Positions 25,117-32,461 of a stretch of 64,000 bases of DNA are shown piece by piece; the first letter of the stretch is position 1; each line of letters starts with the position of its first letter. Location of the stretch: NCBI RefSeq assembly GCF_051842935.1, contig NZ_JBPXRR010000001.1:2170001-2234000 (forward strand), given 5' to 3'. The notes below the pieces were generated by a model. That model saw only the letters and a program-made list of their open reading frames with translations. It was not told the DNA's origin and ran no database searches. The stretch is from Pseudalkalibacillus sp051842935. Its GTDB lineage: Bacteria > Bacillota > Bacilli > Bacillales > Fictibacillaceae. A program made the position numbers and the translations under genes.

Positions 25117-26832
25117 TTAGTCTTCCATTGTGGAAAGGTCACCTGTCGGTAGATCCAATTCCCACGCCTTCAACACACGACGCATGATCTTACCACTTCG
25201 CGTCTTCGGAAGTTTCTCCTTGAACTCAATCTCACGTGGCGCTGCGTGTGCTGCCAATCCTTTTTTCACAAAGGAGCGAATCTCTTCTTTCAGATCCTCG
25301 TTCGCTTCATAACCAGTACGGAGTGCGATGAATGCCTTGATGATTTCACCGCGGACTGGATCCGGTTTCCCGATGACACCCGCTTCAGCAATCGCTGGAT
25401 GCTCCACGAGCTTACTCTCGACTTCAAACGGTCCGACACGTTCACCTGACGTCATGATTACGTCGTCGATTCGTCCCTGGAACCAGAAGTATCCGTCTTC
25501 ATCCATGTAGGCGGAGTCTCCTGAAATATACCAGTCTCCTTTAGTAAAGTAAGACTCATATTTTTCCGGACGATTCCAGATCGCTCGCATCATCGACGGC
25601 CATCCTTTTTTGATCGCCAGGTTCCCCATGCGATAAGGTGGTAGCTCATTTCCTTGATCGTCGATGATTGCAGCCTTAATTCCCGGGAGCGGTTTCCCCA
25701 TGGAACCTGGCTTGATTTCCATCGCCGGGAAGTTACTGATGAGCTGTGCGCCTGTTTCCGTCATCCACCAGTTGTCGTGGATGCGTAAGTCGAACACTTT
25801 GTTCCCCCAACGGACAACTTCCGGGTTCAACGGCTCACCGACACTCAAGATATGGCGCAAGGATGAGAGGTCGAATTGCTTTACGACTTCATCACCTGCT
25901 CCCATCAGCATACGGAATGCAGTCGGTGCACTATACCAGACAGTGACACCATATTTTTCAATTGTCGAATACCAGTCTTCTGGACTGAAACGTCCTCCTC
26001 GGATGACGTTCGATACCCCGTTCAACCAAGGGGCGAACACACCGTAGGAAGTACCAGTCACCCAACCCGGGTCCGCTGTACACCAGTAGACGTCATCCTC
26101 TTTCAAGTCGAGGACCCACTTACCTGTTTGGTAGTGCTGGATCATGGCGTTATGCACGTGAAGGACACCTTTCGGCTTTCCAGTCGACCCTGAAGTATAA
26201 TGCAGGATCATCCCGTCTTCACGATCCACCCACTCGATGTCGAGGTTTTTGCTCGCTTTTTCCATGCGGCCGTAATAGTCGACGTATGTGTCGTCTTCTT
26301 TCACATCGTCACCGACCAGGATGACGTGTTTCAATGCCGGCAGCTTATCTACCGGTACACGATCCAATAGGGCTGGAGTGGTTACGAGCACTTTCGCTTC
26401 ACTGTCTTCCAGCCGGTCCGTAACGGCACCTTCCATGAACGCTTCGAAAAGCGGTCCAACGATCGCTCCTACTTTCAAAGCACCGAGGAACAGGAAGTAA
26501 AGTTCAGGGGAACGCGGCATGAAGATGAACACGCGGTCGCCTTTCTCCACGTCCAAATCTCTCATTACATTACCAGCTTTATTGGAGTAATCTTTCATTT
26601 CTTTAAACGTATATTTCTCGTCTCGTTTCGGGTCTGAAAAATAAAGGGCTACCTGATTTTTCTTTGCGGATTCAGCATGACGGTCGATCGCCTCGTAAGC
26701 CATGTTTACTCGCCCCGTCGTAGACCAGGTGAAGTTCTGTTCTACCTGTGACCAGTCAAAGTTTTTATAGGTAGTTTCGTAATCTTGCAGGTTATAATCT
26801 CCGTTGATAACCGGAAGCGCTTCCACTTTCAT
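25117..26832 (-). CDS. acsA: Acetyl-CoA synthetase AcsA
   Basis: Activates acetate to acetyl-CoA through acetyl-AMP. The 571-residue protein shows Y-T-S-G-S-T-G-K-P-K-G, W-W-M-T-E-T-G and the hinge G-R-I-D-D-V-I-M. The catalytic lysine is in P-K-T-R-S-G-K-I-M-R-R, the residue that AcuA acetylates and AcuC deacetylates in B. subtilis. It is divergent from acuABC with a 300-base spacer. A promoter TTGAGA-16-TATACT lies upstream and a strong terminator downstream. GGGGAG precedes the ATG. Confidence 0.97.
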   Translation of the reverse strand: MKVEALPVINGDYNLQDYETTYKNFDWSQVEQNFTWSTTGRVNMAYEAIDRHAESAKKNQVALYFSDPKRDEKYTFKEMKDYSNKAGNVMRDLDVEKGDRVFIFMPRSPELYFLFLGALKVGAIVGPLFEAFMEGAVTDRLEDSEAKVLVTTPALLDRVPVDKLPALKHVILVGDDVKEDDTYVDYYGRMEKASKNLDIEWVDREDGMILHYTSGSTGKPKGVLHVHNAMIQHYQTGKWVLDLKEDDVYWCTADPGWVTGTSYGVFAPWLNGVSNVIRGGRFSPEDWYSTIEKYGVTVWYSAPTAFRMLMGAGDEVVKQFDLSSLRHILSVGEPLNPEVVRWGNKVFDLRIHDNWWMTETGAQLISNFPAMEIKPGSMGKPLPGIKAAIIDDQGNELPPYRMGNLAIKKGWPSMMRAIWNRPEKYESYFTKGDWYISGDSAYMDEDGYFWFQGRIDDVIMTSGERVGPFEVESKLVEHPAIAEAGVIGKPDPVRGEIIKAFIALRTGYEANEDLKEEIRSFVKKGLAAHAAPREIEFKEKLPKTRSGKIMRRVLKAWELDLPTGDLSTMED

Positions 26833-26867
26833 TATTGGATCTCCCCTTTATTCAAAGATTTAAAATT

Positions 26868-26895
26868 AGTATATCATATATTTGAGTATTCTCAA
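26868..26895 (-). promoter_or_regulatory. Sigma-A promoter of acsA
   Basis: On the minus strand TTGAGA (26890-26895), 16 bases, TATACT (26868-26873), about 35 bases before the ATG. Confidence 0.75.
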
Positions 26896-26918
26896 TTTTA
26901 AAACAGTTCATATAGTAC

Positions 26919-27072
26919 GTTCAAAAAGGAGGATAATAGAGGCAAGAAGTTCAAGAAAGCGCTGCTTTGAGCACCGGATCGTATGTACTCAATACGTGAG
27001 GAGCGGAAAAGCAAGCTGACGCAGAAATTCGACGGCTATATTCCACCGGACTTTTTGAACATCCTCTATTAT
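26919..27072. repeat. MITE-like intergenic repeat with inverted ends
   Basis: GTTCAAAAAG (26919-26928) pairs with CTTTTTGAAC (27051-27060), and ATAATAGAGG (26933-26942) with CCTCTATTAT (27063-27072). The two pairs cross, so they cannot form together. The interior is GC-richer than its flanks and holds a CGTAT-n7-ATACG hairpin. No reading frame of note is present. The form suggests a small mobile or structured repeat. Whether other copies exist in the genome cannot be seen here. Confidence 0.55.
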
Positions 27073-27078
27073 TATGTT

Positions 27079-27092
27079 TGAAAACGCTTACT
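27079..27092 (+). promoter_or_regulatory. cre box of acuABC
   Basis: TGAAAACGCTTACT matches the CcpA consensus except for the last base. It lies 16 bases upstream of a TATAAT -10 element (27108-27113), so CcpA bound here would block RNA polymerase. CcpA repression of acuABC is known in B. subtilis. Confidence 0.7.
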
Positions 27093-27148
27093 GTATATGG
27101 TTTCATGTATAATAAGAGAAGAGTCTATCACAGGTGGTGAAACAAAGC

Positions 27149-27781
27149 TTGAAGCATACGAAGATTTATAATGCCAAAACGGTGAACACACCTAAAGGAA
27201 AACTAATACTTGAAGGTCCGATCAAACCTACCACACTCGCAAGCTATGAATTCCATGAAGACTTGACTGCGTTTCGACCCCCTGCTGAACAACATAAAGC
27301 TTTGATCGAAATTGCAGGACTTCCAGAAGGTAGAATCATCATTGCCCGCCATCAGAACACGATCGTCGGATATGTCACGTACGTCTATCCGGATCCGATG
27401 GAACGATGGTCTCAAGGTAATATGGAGAATTTGATTGAACTCGGAGCGATTGAAATCATTCCAGAGTTCCGGAACTATAAAATCGGAAAGAATCTATTGA
27501 AAGTATCCATGATGGACGATGCGATGGAAGATTTCATCGTCATCACGACTGAATATTACTGGCATTGGGATTTAAAAGGAACCGGGCTATCGGTTTGGGA
27601 TTACCGAAAAGTGATGGAAAAAATGATGAGTGCTGGCGGTCTCGAGTGGTTTGCAACGGACGATCCAGAAATCAGCTCCCATCCAGCCAACTGTTTGATG
27701 GCAAGGATCGGCAGCCGAGTCGACCGGGAGTCCATCCAGCAATTCGACCAACTGAGGTTCCAGAACCGTTTCATGTATTAG
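27149..27781 (+). CDS. acuA: AcsA lysine acetyltransferase AcuA
   Basis: GNAT-type protein acetyltransferase that acetylates the catalytic lysine of acetyl-CoA synthetase and turns it off. The 210-residue product has the AcuA signature (E-F-H-x-D-L-T-A-F-R-P-P, G-R-I-I-I-A-R, T-E-Y-Y-W-H-W-D-L-K-G). The start is probably the TTG at 27149 (MKHTKIYNAK), which matches the family's N-terminus; GGTGG lies upstream. A GTG at 27134 is possible but would overlap that ribosome site. First gene of acuABC, behind a cre box. Confidence 0.92.
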   Translation: MKHTKIYNAKTVNTPKGKLILEGPIKPTTLASYEFHEDLTAFRPPAEQHKALIEIAGLPEGRIIIARHQNTIVGYVTYVYPDPMERWSQGNMENLIELGAIEIIPEFRNYKIGKNLLKVSMMDDAMEDFIVITTEYYWHWDLKGTGLSVWDYRKVMEKMMSAGGLEWFATDDPEISSHPANCLMARIGSRVDRESIQQFDQLRFQNRFMY

Positions 27782-27793
27782 GAGGTGTCTTTT

Positions 27794-28423
27794 TTGAAGG
27801 TAGAGAAAGTTATGAAAAGGGATGTCGTCACCATCCAGCAAGATACAACCATCCAAGAAGCGAAAGACATCATGACGAGAAATAAAATCCGCCATATCCC
27901 TGTCGTCAATCACCATAACCATCTGATCGGAATCGTTTCTGACCGGGATCTCGTAATGGATCGACTTCCGAAGAATGAAGATGCGGAAAGTGCACAGGTC
28001 CATGCGGTCATGACGAAACAAGTCATCACAGCCCATCCCCTCGATTTTATCGAAGAGCTGTTGACTGTTTTTTACGAAGAGCGAATCGGATGTATTCCAG
28101 TCGTGAATCAACGAGAAGTGGTCGGAATGATCACCGAACGGGACATGCTTTATACATTGATCCAACTGACTGGAGCACACCAGCCAAGCTCCCAATTTGA
28201 AGTCCATGTAGAGAATGTATCTGGAAAATTAGCCGACGTCACAGCCGTCATCCGTCATCACAACGTCAACATCACGAGCGTCCTCGTCTACCCTGGCGAA
28301 ACCGACACAACGAAAGTCCTTGTGTTACGCCTTCAAACGATGAATCCACAACCGATCATCGATCATTTGAAATCTGAAGGCTATAACGTAATGTGGCCCG
28401 TATCACCAGGAGAACAAGTATGA
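27794..28423 (+). CDS. acuB: AcuB, tandem CBS plus ACT protein
   Basis: Member of the acu operon; its precise role in acetate or acetoin use is unsettled. Two CBS domains (about 1-60 and 75-125, each with a H-I-P-V-V-N or C-I-P-V-V-N core) bind adenine nucleotides in this family. An ACT-like domain follows (about 140-205). The start is the TTG at 27794, eight bases after GGAGG, giving MKVEKVMKRDV like other AcuB proteins. The GTG at 27785 lies inside the ribosome site. The stop codon overlaps the acuC start. Confidence 0.9.
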   Translation: MKVEKVMKRDVVTIQQDTTIQEAKDIMTRNKIRHIPVVNHHNHLIGIVSDRDLVMDRLPKNEDAESAQVHAVMTKQVITAHPLDFIEELLTVFYEERIGCIPVVNQREVVGMITERDMLYTLIQLTGAHQPSSQFEVHVENVSGKLADVTAVIRHHNVNITSVLVYPGETDTTKVLVLRLQTMNPQPIIDHLKSEGYNVMWPVSPGEQV

Positions 28424-29580
28424 CGAAACCGGTTTTCATTTTTTCAGATCAGCTCTTAAGCTATAAATTCAGTAACCATCATCCCTTCAATCCGTTACGG
28501 TTTAAATTGACGTACGAGCTGCTGCGTGATGCGGGTATTTTACAGGACGATCAGATCGTTGCCCCTCGGAAGGCCACCGATGAGGAGATCGAGCTTATTC
28601 ATAACAAGGATTATGTAAACGCTGTCAAGCAGGCGAGTACCGGTCAGCTCCCTCCTTCGCAAGAGTCGAGCTTTGGACTGAATACGGATGACACACCGAT
28701 TTTCAATGATATGCATGAATCGAGTGCCTGGCTTGTCGGGGCAACTCTGAGTGCAGTTGAGCAAGTTTTTGAAGGAAAGACGAAGAAAGCGCTCAGCCTT
28801 GGCGGCGGTCTTCATCACGGATTCCGTGGTCGTGCGTCAGGGTTTTGTATTTACAATGACAGCTCCATCGCGATCGAATATATGAAACAGAAATACAACG
28901 CCCGTGTGCTGTATATTGATACAGATGCCCATCACGGAGACGGTGTGCAATGGGCTTTTTACGACGATCCGGACGTTTGCACGTTCTCAATCCATGAGAC
29001 CGGTCGTTACTTGTTCCCCGGTACCGGTAATGTCTCGGAAAAAGGAGCAGGCAAAGGCTACGGTTATTCGTTCAATATTCCTGTCGATGCATTCACAGAG
29101 GATGATTCGTGGATTCCGGTATTGGAAGAGTCCATTGATGAGATCGCGCGGTTCTTCAAGCCTGACGTCATCATCAGCCAAAATGGTGTAGATGCGCACT
29201 ATTGGGATCCACTCACGCATTTATCGGTGACGATGAAGTCGTATCGTAGGATTCCGCAAATTGTGAAACAAGCGGCTGATCGGTATGCAGATGGTCGCTG
29301 GATCGCAGTCGGCGGTGGTGGTTACGATATTTGGCGCGTCGTACCGAGAGCGTGGTCGATGATCTGGGCGGAAATGAACGGACATGACTTGAGTGGCGCG
29401 CTTCCGGATGTGTGGCGGACGAAGTGGCAAGCGAAAGCGCCCGTCGATCTGCCGGAAAACTGGGACGATCCAGACGATATTTACCCTGAAATCCCACGAA
29501 AACAGGAGATTTGCGATAAAAATCAGCTCATGCTGGAACGAGCATTGCAACATATCCGAAATGAGCAGAAATCCATGTAA
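28420..29580 (+). CDS. acuC: Lysine deacetylase AcuC
   Basis: Zinc-dependent deacetylase of the class I HDAC fold that reactivates acetylated AcsA. The 386-residue protein has S-L-G-G-G-L-H-H-G, the zinc-site D-T-D-A-H-H-G-D-G-V and G-G-G-G-Y-D near the C-terminus. It starts at the ATG at 28420, overlapping the acuB stop by four bases, which is typical translational coupling. It ends at a hairpin terminator. Together with AcuA it forms the on/off switch of the divergent AcsA. Confidence 0.96.
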   Translation: MTKPVFIFSDQLLSYKFSNHHPFNPLRFKLTYELLRDAGILQDDQIVAPRKATDEEIELIHNKDYVNAVKQASTGQLPPSQESSFGLNTDDTPIFNDMHESSAWLVGATLSAVEQVFEGKTKKALSLGGGLHHGFRGRASGFCIYNDSSIAIEYMKQKYNARVLYIDTDAHHGDGVQWAFYDDPDVCTFSIHETGRYLFPGTGNVSEKGAGKGYGYSFNIPVDAFTEDDSWIPVLEESIDEIARFFKPDVIISQNGVDAHYWDPLTHLSVTMKSYRRIPQIVKQAADRYADGRWIAVGGGGYDIWRVVPRAWSMIWAEMNGHDLSGALPDVWRTKWQAKAPVDLPENWDDPDDIYPEIPRKQEICDKNQLMLERALQHIRNEQKSM

Positions 29581-29589
29581 AAATAAGGG

Positions 29590-29617
29590 GCGGATCCGTG
29601 AGCGGATCCGTCTTTTC
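29590..29617 (+). terminator. Terminator of acuABC
   Basis: GCGGATCCGTG-AGCGGATCCGTC then TTTTCC. The stem uses two copies of CGGATCCG and comes ten bases after the acuC stop. Confidence 0.75.
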
Positions 29618-29636
29618 CTATTGGTAAGGGGGCGTT

Positions 29637-29762
29637 TTAGAAAATTGGTCCGGCGTCTTAGAAAAATCAGCACTGGTTTTAGAAATTTCACTGTCCGTTT
29701 TAGAATAATGAGCGTTTTTCTTAGAAAAACGGACCCTTATTTTAGAAATTAGTAAGTTATTC
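29637..29762. repeat. Six tandem 21-bp repeats with TTAGAA core
   Basis: TTAGAA begins at 29637, 29658, 29679, 29700, 29721 and 29742, an exact 21-base period. Only the core and the T-rich end of each unit are conserved. On the minus strand the units read as F/I-S-K-T heptads, but that frame has no start codon, so coding is unlikely. A-tracts every 21 bases, two helical turns, would give a curved segment just upstream of the exporter promoter. Confidence 0.85.
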
Positions 29763-29773
29763 CTATTCGGTTC

Positions 29774-29802
29774 TTGAACTTCCCCAGCATCAGTGTCATA
29801 AT
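29774..29802 (+). promoter_or_regulatory. Promoter of the leader peptide-MFS transcript
   Basis: TTGAAC (29774-29779), 17 bases, CATAAT (29797-29802). The transcript would begin near 29809, about 30 bases before the leader peptide. Confidence 0.75.
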
Positions 29803-29839
29803 GACTTACAACTTTTTAAAAAGGAAAGGATTTCTAATT

Positions 29840-29878
29840 ATGGTACATACGCTACATCTTAATCCATTCGAACATTAG
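29840..29878 (+). CDS. 12-residue leader peptide of the MFS gene
   Basis: ATG at 29840 to TAG at 29876-29878 encodes MVHTLHLNPFEH. AAGGAAAGGA ends nine bases before the ATG, a good ribosome site for so short a frame. It ends 30 bases before the left arm of a hairpin that covers the Shine-Dalgarno of the exporter gene. This is the arrangement of drug-sensing leader peptides, in which a stalled ribosome opens the downstream gene. The peptide sequence itself is not one I know. Confidence 0.6.
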   Translation: MVHTLHLNPFEH

Positions 29879-29908
29879 CGCCGCTGCAGCACCAATCGAA
29901 TCCGAGCC

Positions 29909-29964
29909 CCTCCGATGTGGATGAATGACTCAGCAATGTGTAAAAATCCACACATCATCGGAGG
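29909..29964 (+). promoter_or_regulatory. Shine-Dalgarno-sequestering hairpin of the MFS gene
   Basis: CCTCCGATG (29909-29917) is complementary to CATCGGAGG (29956-29964), and the stem can continue through TGGAT/ATCCA across a five-base bulge. The right arm contains GGAGG, the exporter ribosome site, so in the folded mRNA it is closed. Confidence 0.75.
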
Positions 29965-29972
29965 AGAAATCT

Positions 29973-31181
29973 ATGAACAAACAACTGCTCATTTTATTGA
30001 TTGGTAGAATCATAACAAACATCGCAGACAGCCTGTACATGATTGCAACGATCTGGTATGTCAAAACAACAACCGACTCTGCCTTTTTAATCGGGCTGAC
30101 GAGCGCTATTGCTATGTTGCCGGTCACTTTGCAATTTTTATACGGTCCGCTGATCGACCGATTTTCAAAACGAAAGATCTTATTTTTCGCAGAGCTTGGT
30201 CAAGGGATATTAGTCGGTATCATCGCGCTACTTTATTTTTCAAATGTGCTCTGGCTGCCACTCTTATTCGTATTGATGTTCCTGGCACTGGCCTTATCAG
30301 AGGCGACCTATCCGACCGAAAGTGCATTGATTGAAGGGTTAGCCGACCGGAAAGATCTAACGAAGGTCAATTCTGTTTTTGCTTTTTCCTATCAAACGCT
30401 AGACATCATTTCGGATGCAATTTCCGGAATTCTGATCATCTTTGTTGGACTCGGCATCATTTACGTATCCAATAGTGTGCTTCTGATTGGAACAGCGCTG
30501 CTCTTTCTCATCTATTTAAAAGTACCGAAAACAAAGAAAGAAGCACAGCCCTCCACCCTGAAGTTCCTTGAACAGTATAAGCGTGATCTCATTGAGGGTT
30601 ATACCGTGGTAAAAGGACGGACCATCTTATTGAGTTTGATGTTCGGCATCATTGGGATCAATGTCCTCGCAACGATGGGGCTCGCAATGCTGCCGGTCAT
30701 ATCAGAAAGTTCAGCTGAATTCGGTTTCTGGCTCACTGCGATGTCAGTCGGAACATTGCTCGGGACAGTGCTTTCAAGCAAGGTGGAGCATCTCCCATTG
30801 AACCGCATCATGCCAATCGCCTCCCTTTTTTCAGGGATCTGTTGGATTACGGCTTTCGCCTTGAGTGAATGGTACATCGTACCGTTTATCTTTTTTGGCT
30901 TTTCATGGGTTGGAATCGGGATCATCGGCATTTATGTACAGACCTTGATTCAGGTGAATCTGCCTCAGGAATACTTGGGAATTGGATTTGCATTCATTTT
31001 ATCCATACTTGGTTCACTAAGTCCACTTGGTTATTTTCTAGGAGGAATTTTTGGGGAATTGAGTTCAGGACCACTTATCCTACTTTTATCAGGAATCGGT
31101 TATTTCACATTCACGTTCTATTTCTGGATCCACCCTAAACTGAACCGGTTAAGCAACTCGCTACACACCCGTTTTGAATGA
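29973..31181 (+). CDS. MFS efflux transporter (Mef-like MFS_3)
   Basis: 402-residue major facilitator protein with about twelve hydrophobic segments and the short basic loop R-F-S-K-R-K after the second helix. The overall form resembles the MFS_3 group, which contains macrolide exporters such as Mef(A). The substrate is not shown by sequence, but the leader peptide and the closed ribosome site in front suggest induction by a ribosome-acting compound. The ATG at 29973 follows GGAGG by eight bases; a longer frame to 29925 would run through the hairpin and is rejected. Confidence 0.85.
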   Translation: MNKQLLILLIGRIITNIADSLYMIATIWYVKTTTDSAFLIGLTSAIAMLPVTLQFLYGPLIDRFSKRKILFFAELGQGILVGIIALLYFSNVLWLPLLFVLMFLALALSEATYPTESALIEGLADRKDLTKVNSVFAFSYQTLDIISDAISGILIIFVGLGIIYVSNSVLLIGTALLFLIYLKVPKTKKEAQPSTLKFLEQYKRDLIEGYTVVKGRTILLSLMFGIIGINVLATMGLAMLPVISESSAEFGFWLTAMSVGTLLGTVLSSKVEHLPLNRIMPIASLFSGICWITAFALSEWYIVPFIFFGFSWVGIGIIGIYVQTLIQVNLPQEYLGIGFAFILSILGSLSPLGYFLGGIFGELSSGPLILLLSGIGYFTFTFYFWIHPKLNRLSNSLHTRFE

Positions 31182-31211
31182 AAAAAAGGGCTGACTTCTC
31201 GTCAGCCCTTT
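31181..31211. terminator. Bidirectional terminator, MFS/cupin
   Basis: AAAGGGCTGAC-TTCTC-GTCAGCCCTTT between the convergent MFS and cupin genes. Confidence 0.92.
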
Positions 31212-31213
31212 AC

Positions 31214-31579
31214 TTATGCGTTCACCATTCTGGCAGGCATGAAGGATGAAGGGTCCAACTCTTCGCTTTCAATTACGATTGCGGTTAGTCCCGTTTCCGT
31301 CTTCGTTTCATGCCATTCATCTTTCTTCCAAAAGACCGCGTCACCTGCTTTCACAGGAAAGAATTGATCATCCTCTCCCCTGACTTTTCCTTCGCCACTC
31401 ATGATTAACAAAAGTTGAGGAACAACCGCCTGATGATAACCGATCAATCCGTCCACATCCAGATGCATACACCCGATATGTGCTGGCTTATCCGTCATGA
31501 CAACTCGGGACATGATGAACTTAGAATCAAACTGTTTAATGTCTTTCCCTACTGCTTGATCGAATCGATAAAACTCCAT
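31214..31579 (-). CDS. Small cupin-domain protein
   Basis: 121-residue single-domain cupin. A beta-barrel pattern is seen with I-G-C-M-H-L-D-V-D-G-L-I-G-Y-H, G-E-G-K-V-R-G-E-D, V-K-A-G-D-A-V-F-W and E-W-H-E-T, including histidines fit for a metal site. Function unknown; such proteins range from isomerases to storage-like sensors. It begins one base after the beta-lactamase-like gene stops, so they form a two-gene unit. Confidence 0.75.
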   Translation of the reverse strand: MEFYRFDQAVGKDIKQFDSKFIMSRVVMTDKPAHIGCMHLDVDGLIGYHQAVVPQLLLIMSGEGKVRGEDDQFFPVKAGDAVFWKKDEWHETKTETGLTAIVIESEELDPSSFMPARMVNA

Positions 31580-31580
31580 C

Positions 31581-32339
31581 CTACATATCCTCCCTGTGGT
31601 TGTACATCATTCGTAACGCTTCGGTTACTTTCACGTCTGCTTCTCCATTTCCCGATCGATCCGGTAAATTTTTTACACCGACCACATAGAGAAGAGGGTT
31701 GTGATGGAACTCCCCTAACATACCAAGATGAACAAGGGCAGTTGGCAATCCGCCAGTCATATGGTTTAGGTGATGCGCCGGGATTCCTTCAATTGGACCT
31801 TGTTGTCTCACCAGTCCATTCACGACCGGTTTCCATAACCCAGAGTCAGAAATATACCCCTCATAGACTTCATTCAATAAGATAAATAACTCGTTCAAGT
31901 TTCCGCTATTCTCTATATCCGTTGAATCCGACTTCAGGTTGATACTACGGAAGAATTTCTGCAGTTCTTCATTGAACGCATGCCAACCACCACAGTGTTC
32001 AACAACCCTTTTGGCAATCACGTTATCATGACACGCCACCATAACTTCGATTGCATTTTCCAAAGTGAGCTCCTGCATTCCTTGCAGATGAGGATAAAGC
32101 TCCCTACTATCTTCTTTTTCATCGAATTCGATTCCGCTCACCGTCTCGCTCCAAGAGAAATAGTTCAATTGCACCCACTTCGTAACGACAAAACCAATCG
32201 CTACTTTCCCTGCTGAGGCGAGCGGAACATTCAAATCACCATTAAATGAGGCGATAACATTTTTCTCAGCTGGAGAATAGATGATAATCCCTACTTCCCC
32301 AGTCTGGATTTCCGATAATTTTTTGATGACTTCATTCAC
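31581..32339 (-). CDS. Beta-lactamase-related serine hydrolase, degenerate motifs
   Basis: 252-residue protein of the class A beta-lactamase-like fold. S-A-G-K in P-L-A-S-A-G-K-V-A-I-G fits the S-x-x-K catalytic motif. In place of S-D-N there is C-H-D-N, and the K-T-G position reads M-T-G-G. There is no signal peptide, so it is not a secreted lactamase; a cytoplasmic amidase or esterase is more likely. The GTG at 32339 follows GGGAGAG by six bases and is preferred to the ATG at 32360. Operon with the cupin gene. Confidence 0.7.
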   Translation of the reverse strand: MNEVIKKLSEIQTGEVGIIIYSPAEKNVIASFNGDLNVPLASAGKVAIGFVVTKWVQLNYFSWSETVSGIEFDEKEDSRELYPHLQGMQELTLENAIEVMVACHDNVIAKRVVEHCGGWHAFNEELQKFFRSINLKSDSTDIENSGNLNELFILLNEVYEGYISDSGLWKPVVNGLVRQQGPIEGIPAHHLNHMTGGLPTALVHLGMLGEFHHNPLLYVVGVKNLPDRSGNGEADVKVTEALRMMYNHREDM

Positions 32340-32414
32340 AGTAATCTCTCCCACTTCCATTTTTCCTCACAACTACTTCTATATGAGCAGATGATAACCT
32401 TCTTCTAGCAAAAA

Positions 32415-32450
32415 GAAAGACCGTAAAGGCAATCGGCCTTTACAGTCTTC
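32415..32450 (-). terminator. Terminator of the symporter gene
   Basis: GAAGACTGTAAAGGC-CGATT-GCCTTTACGGTCTTTC on the minus strand followed by a T-rich stretch, just after the symporter stop. Confidence 0.8.
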
Positions 32451-32461
32451 CAAAAAACAAT

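Noticed and set aside
29393..29752. Frames running through the 21-bp repeats on either strand
   Set aside because: The plus frame starts inside acuC and is not protein-like. The minus S-K-T heptad frame has no start codon between its upstream stop and the repeats.
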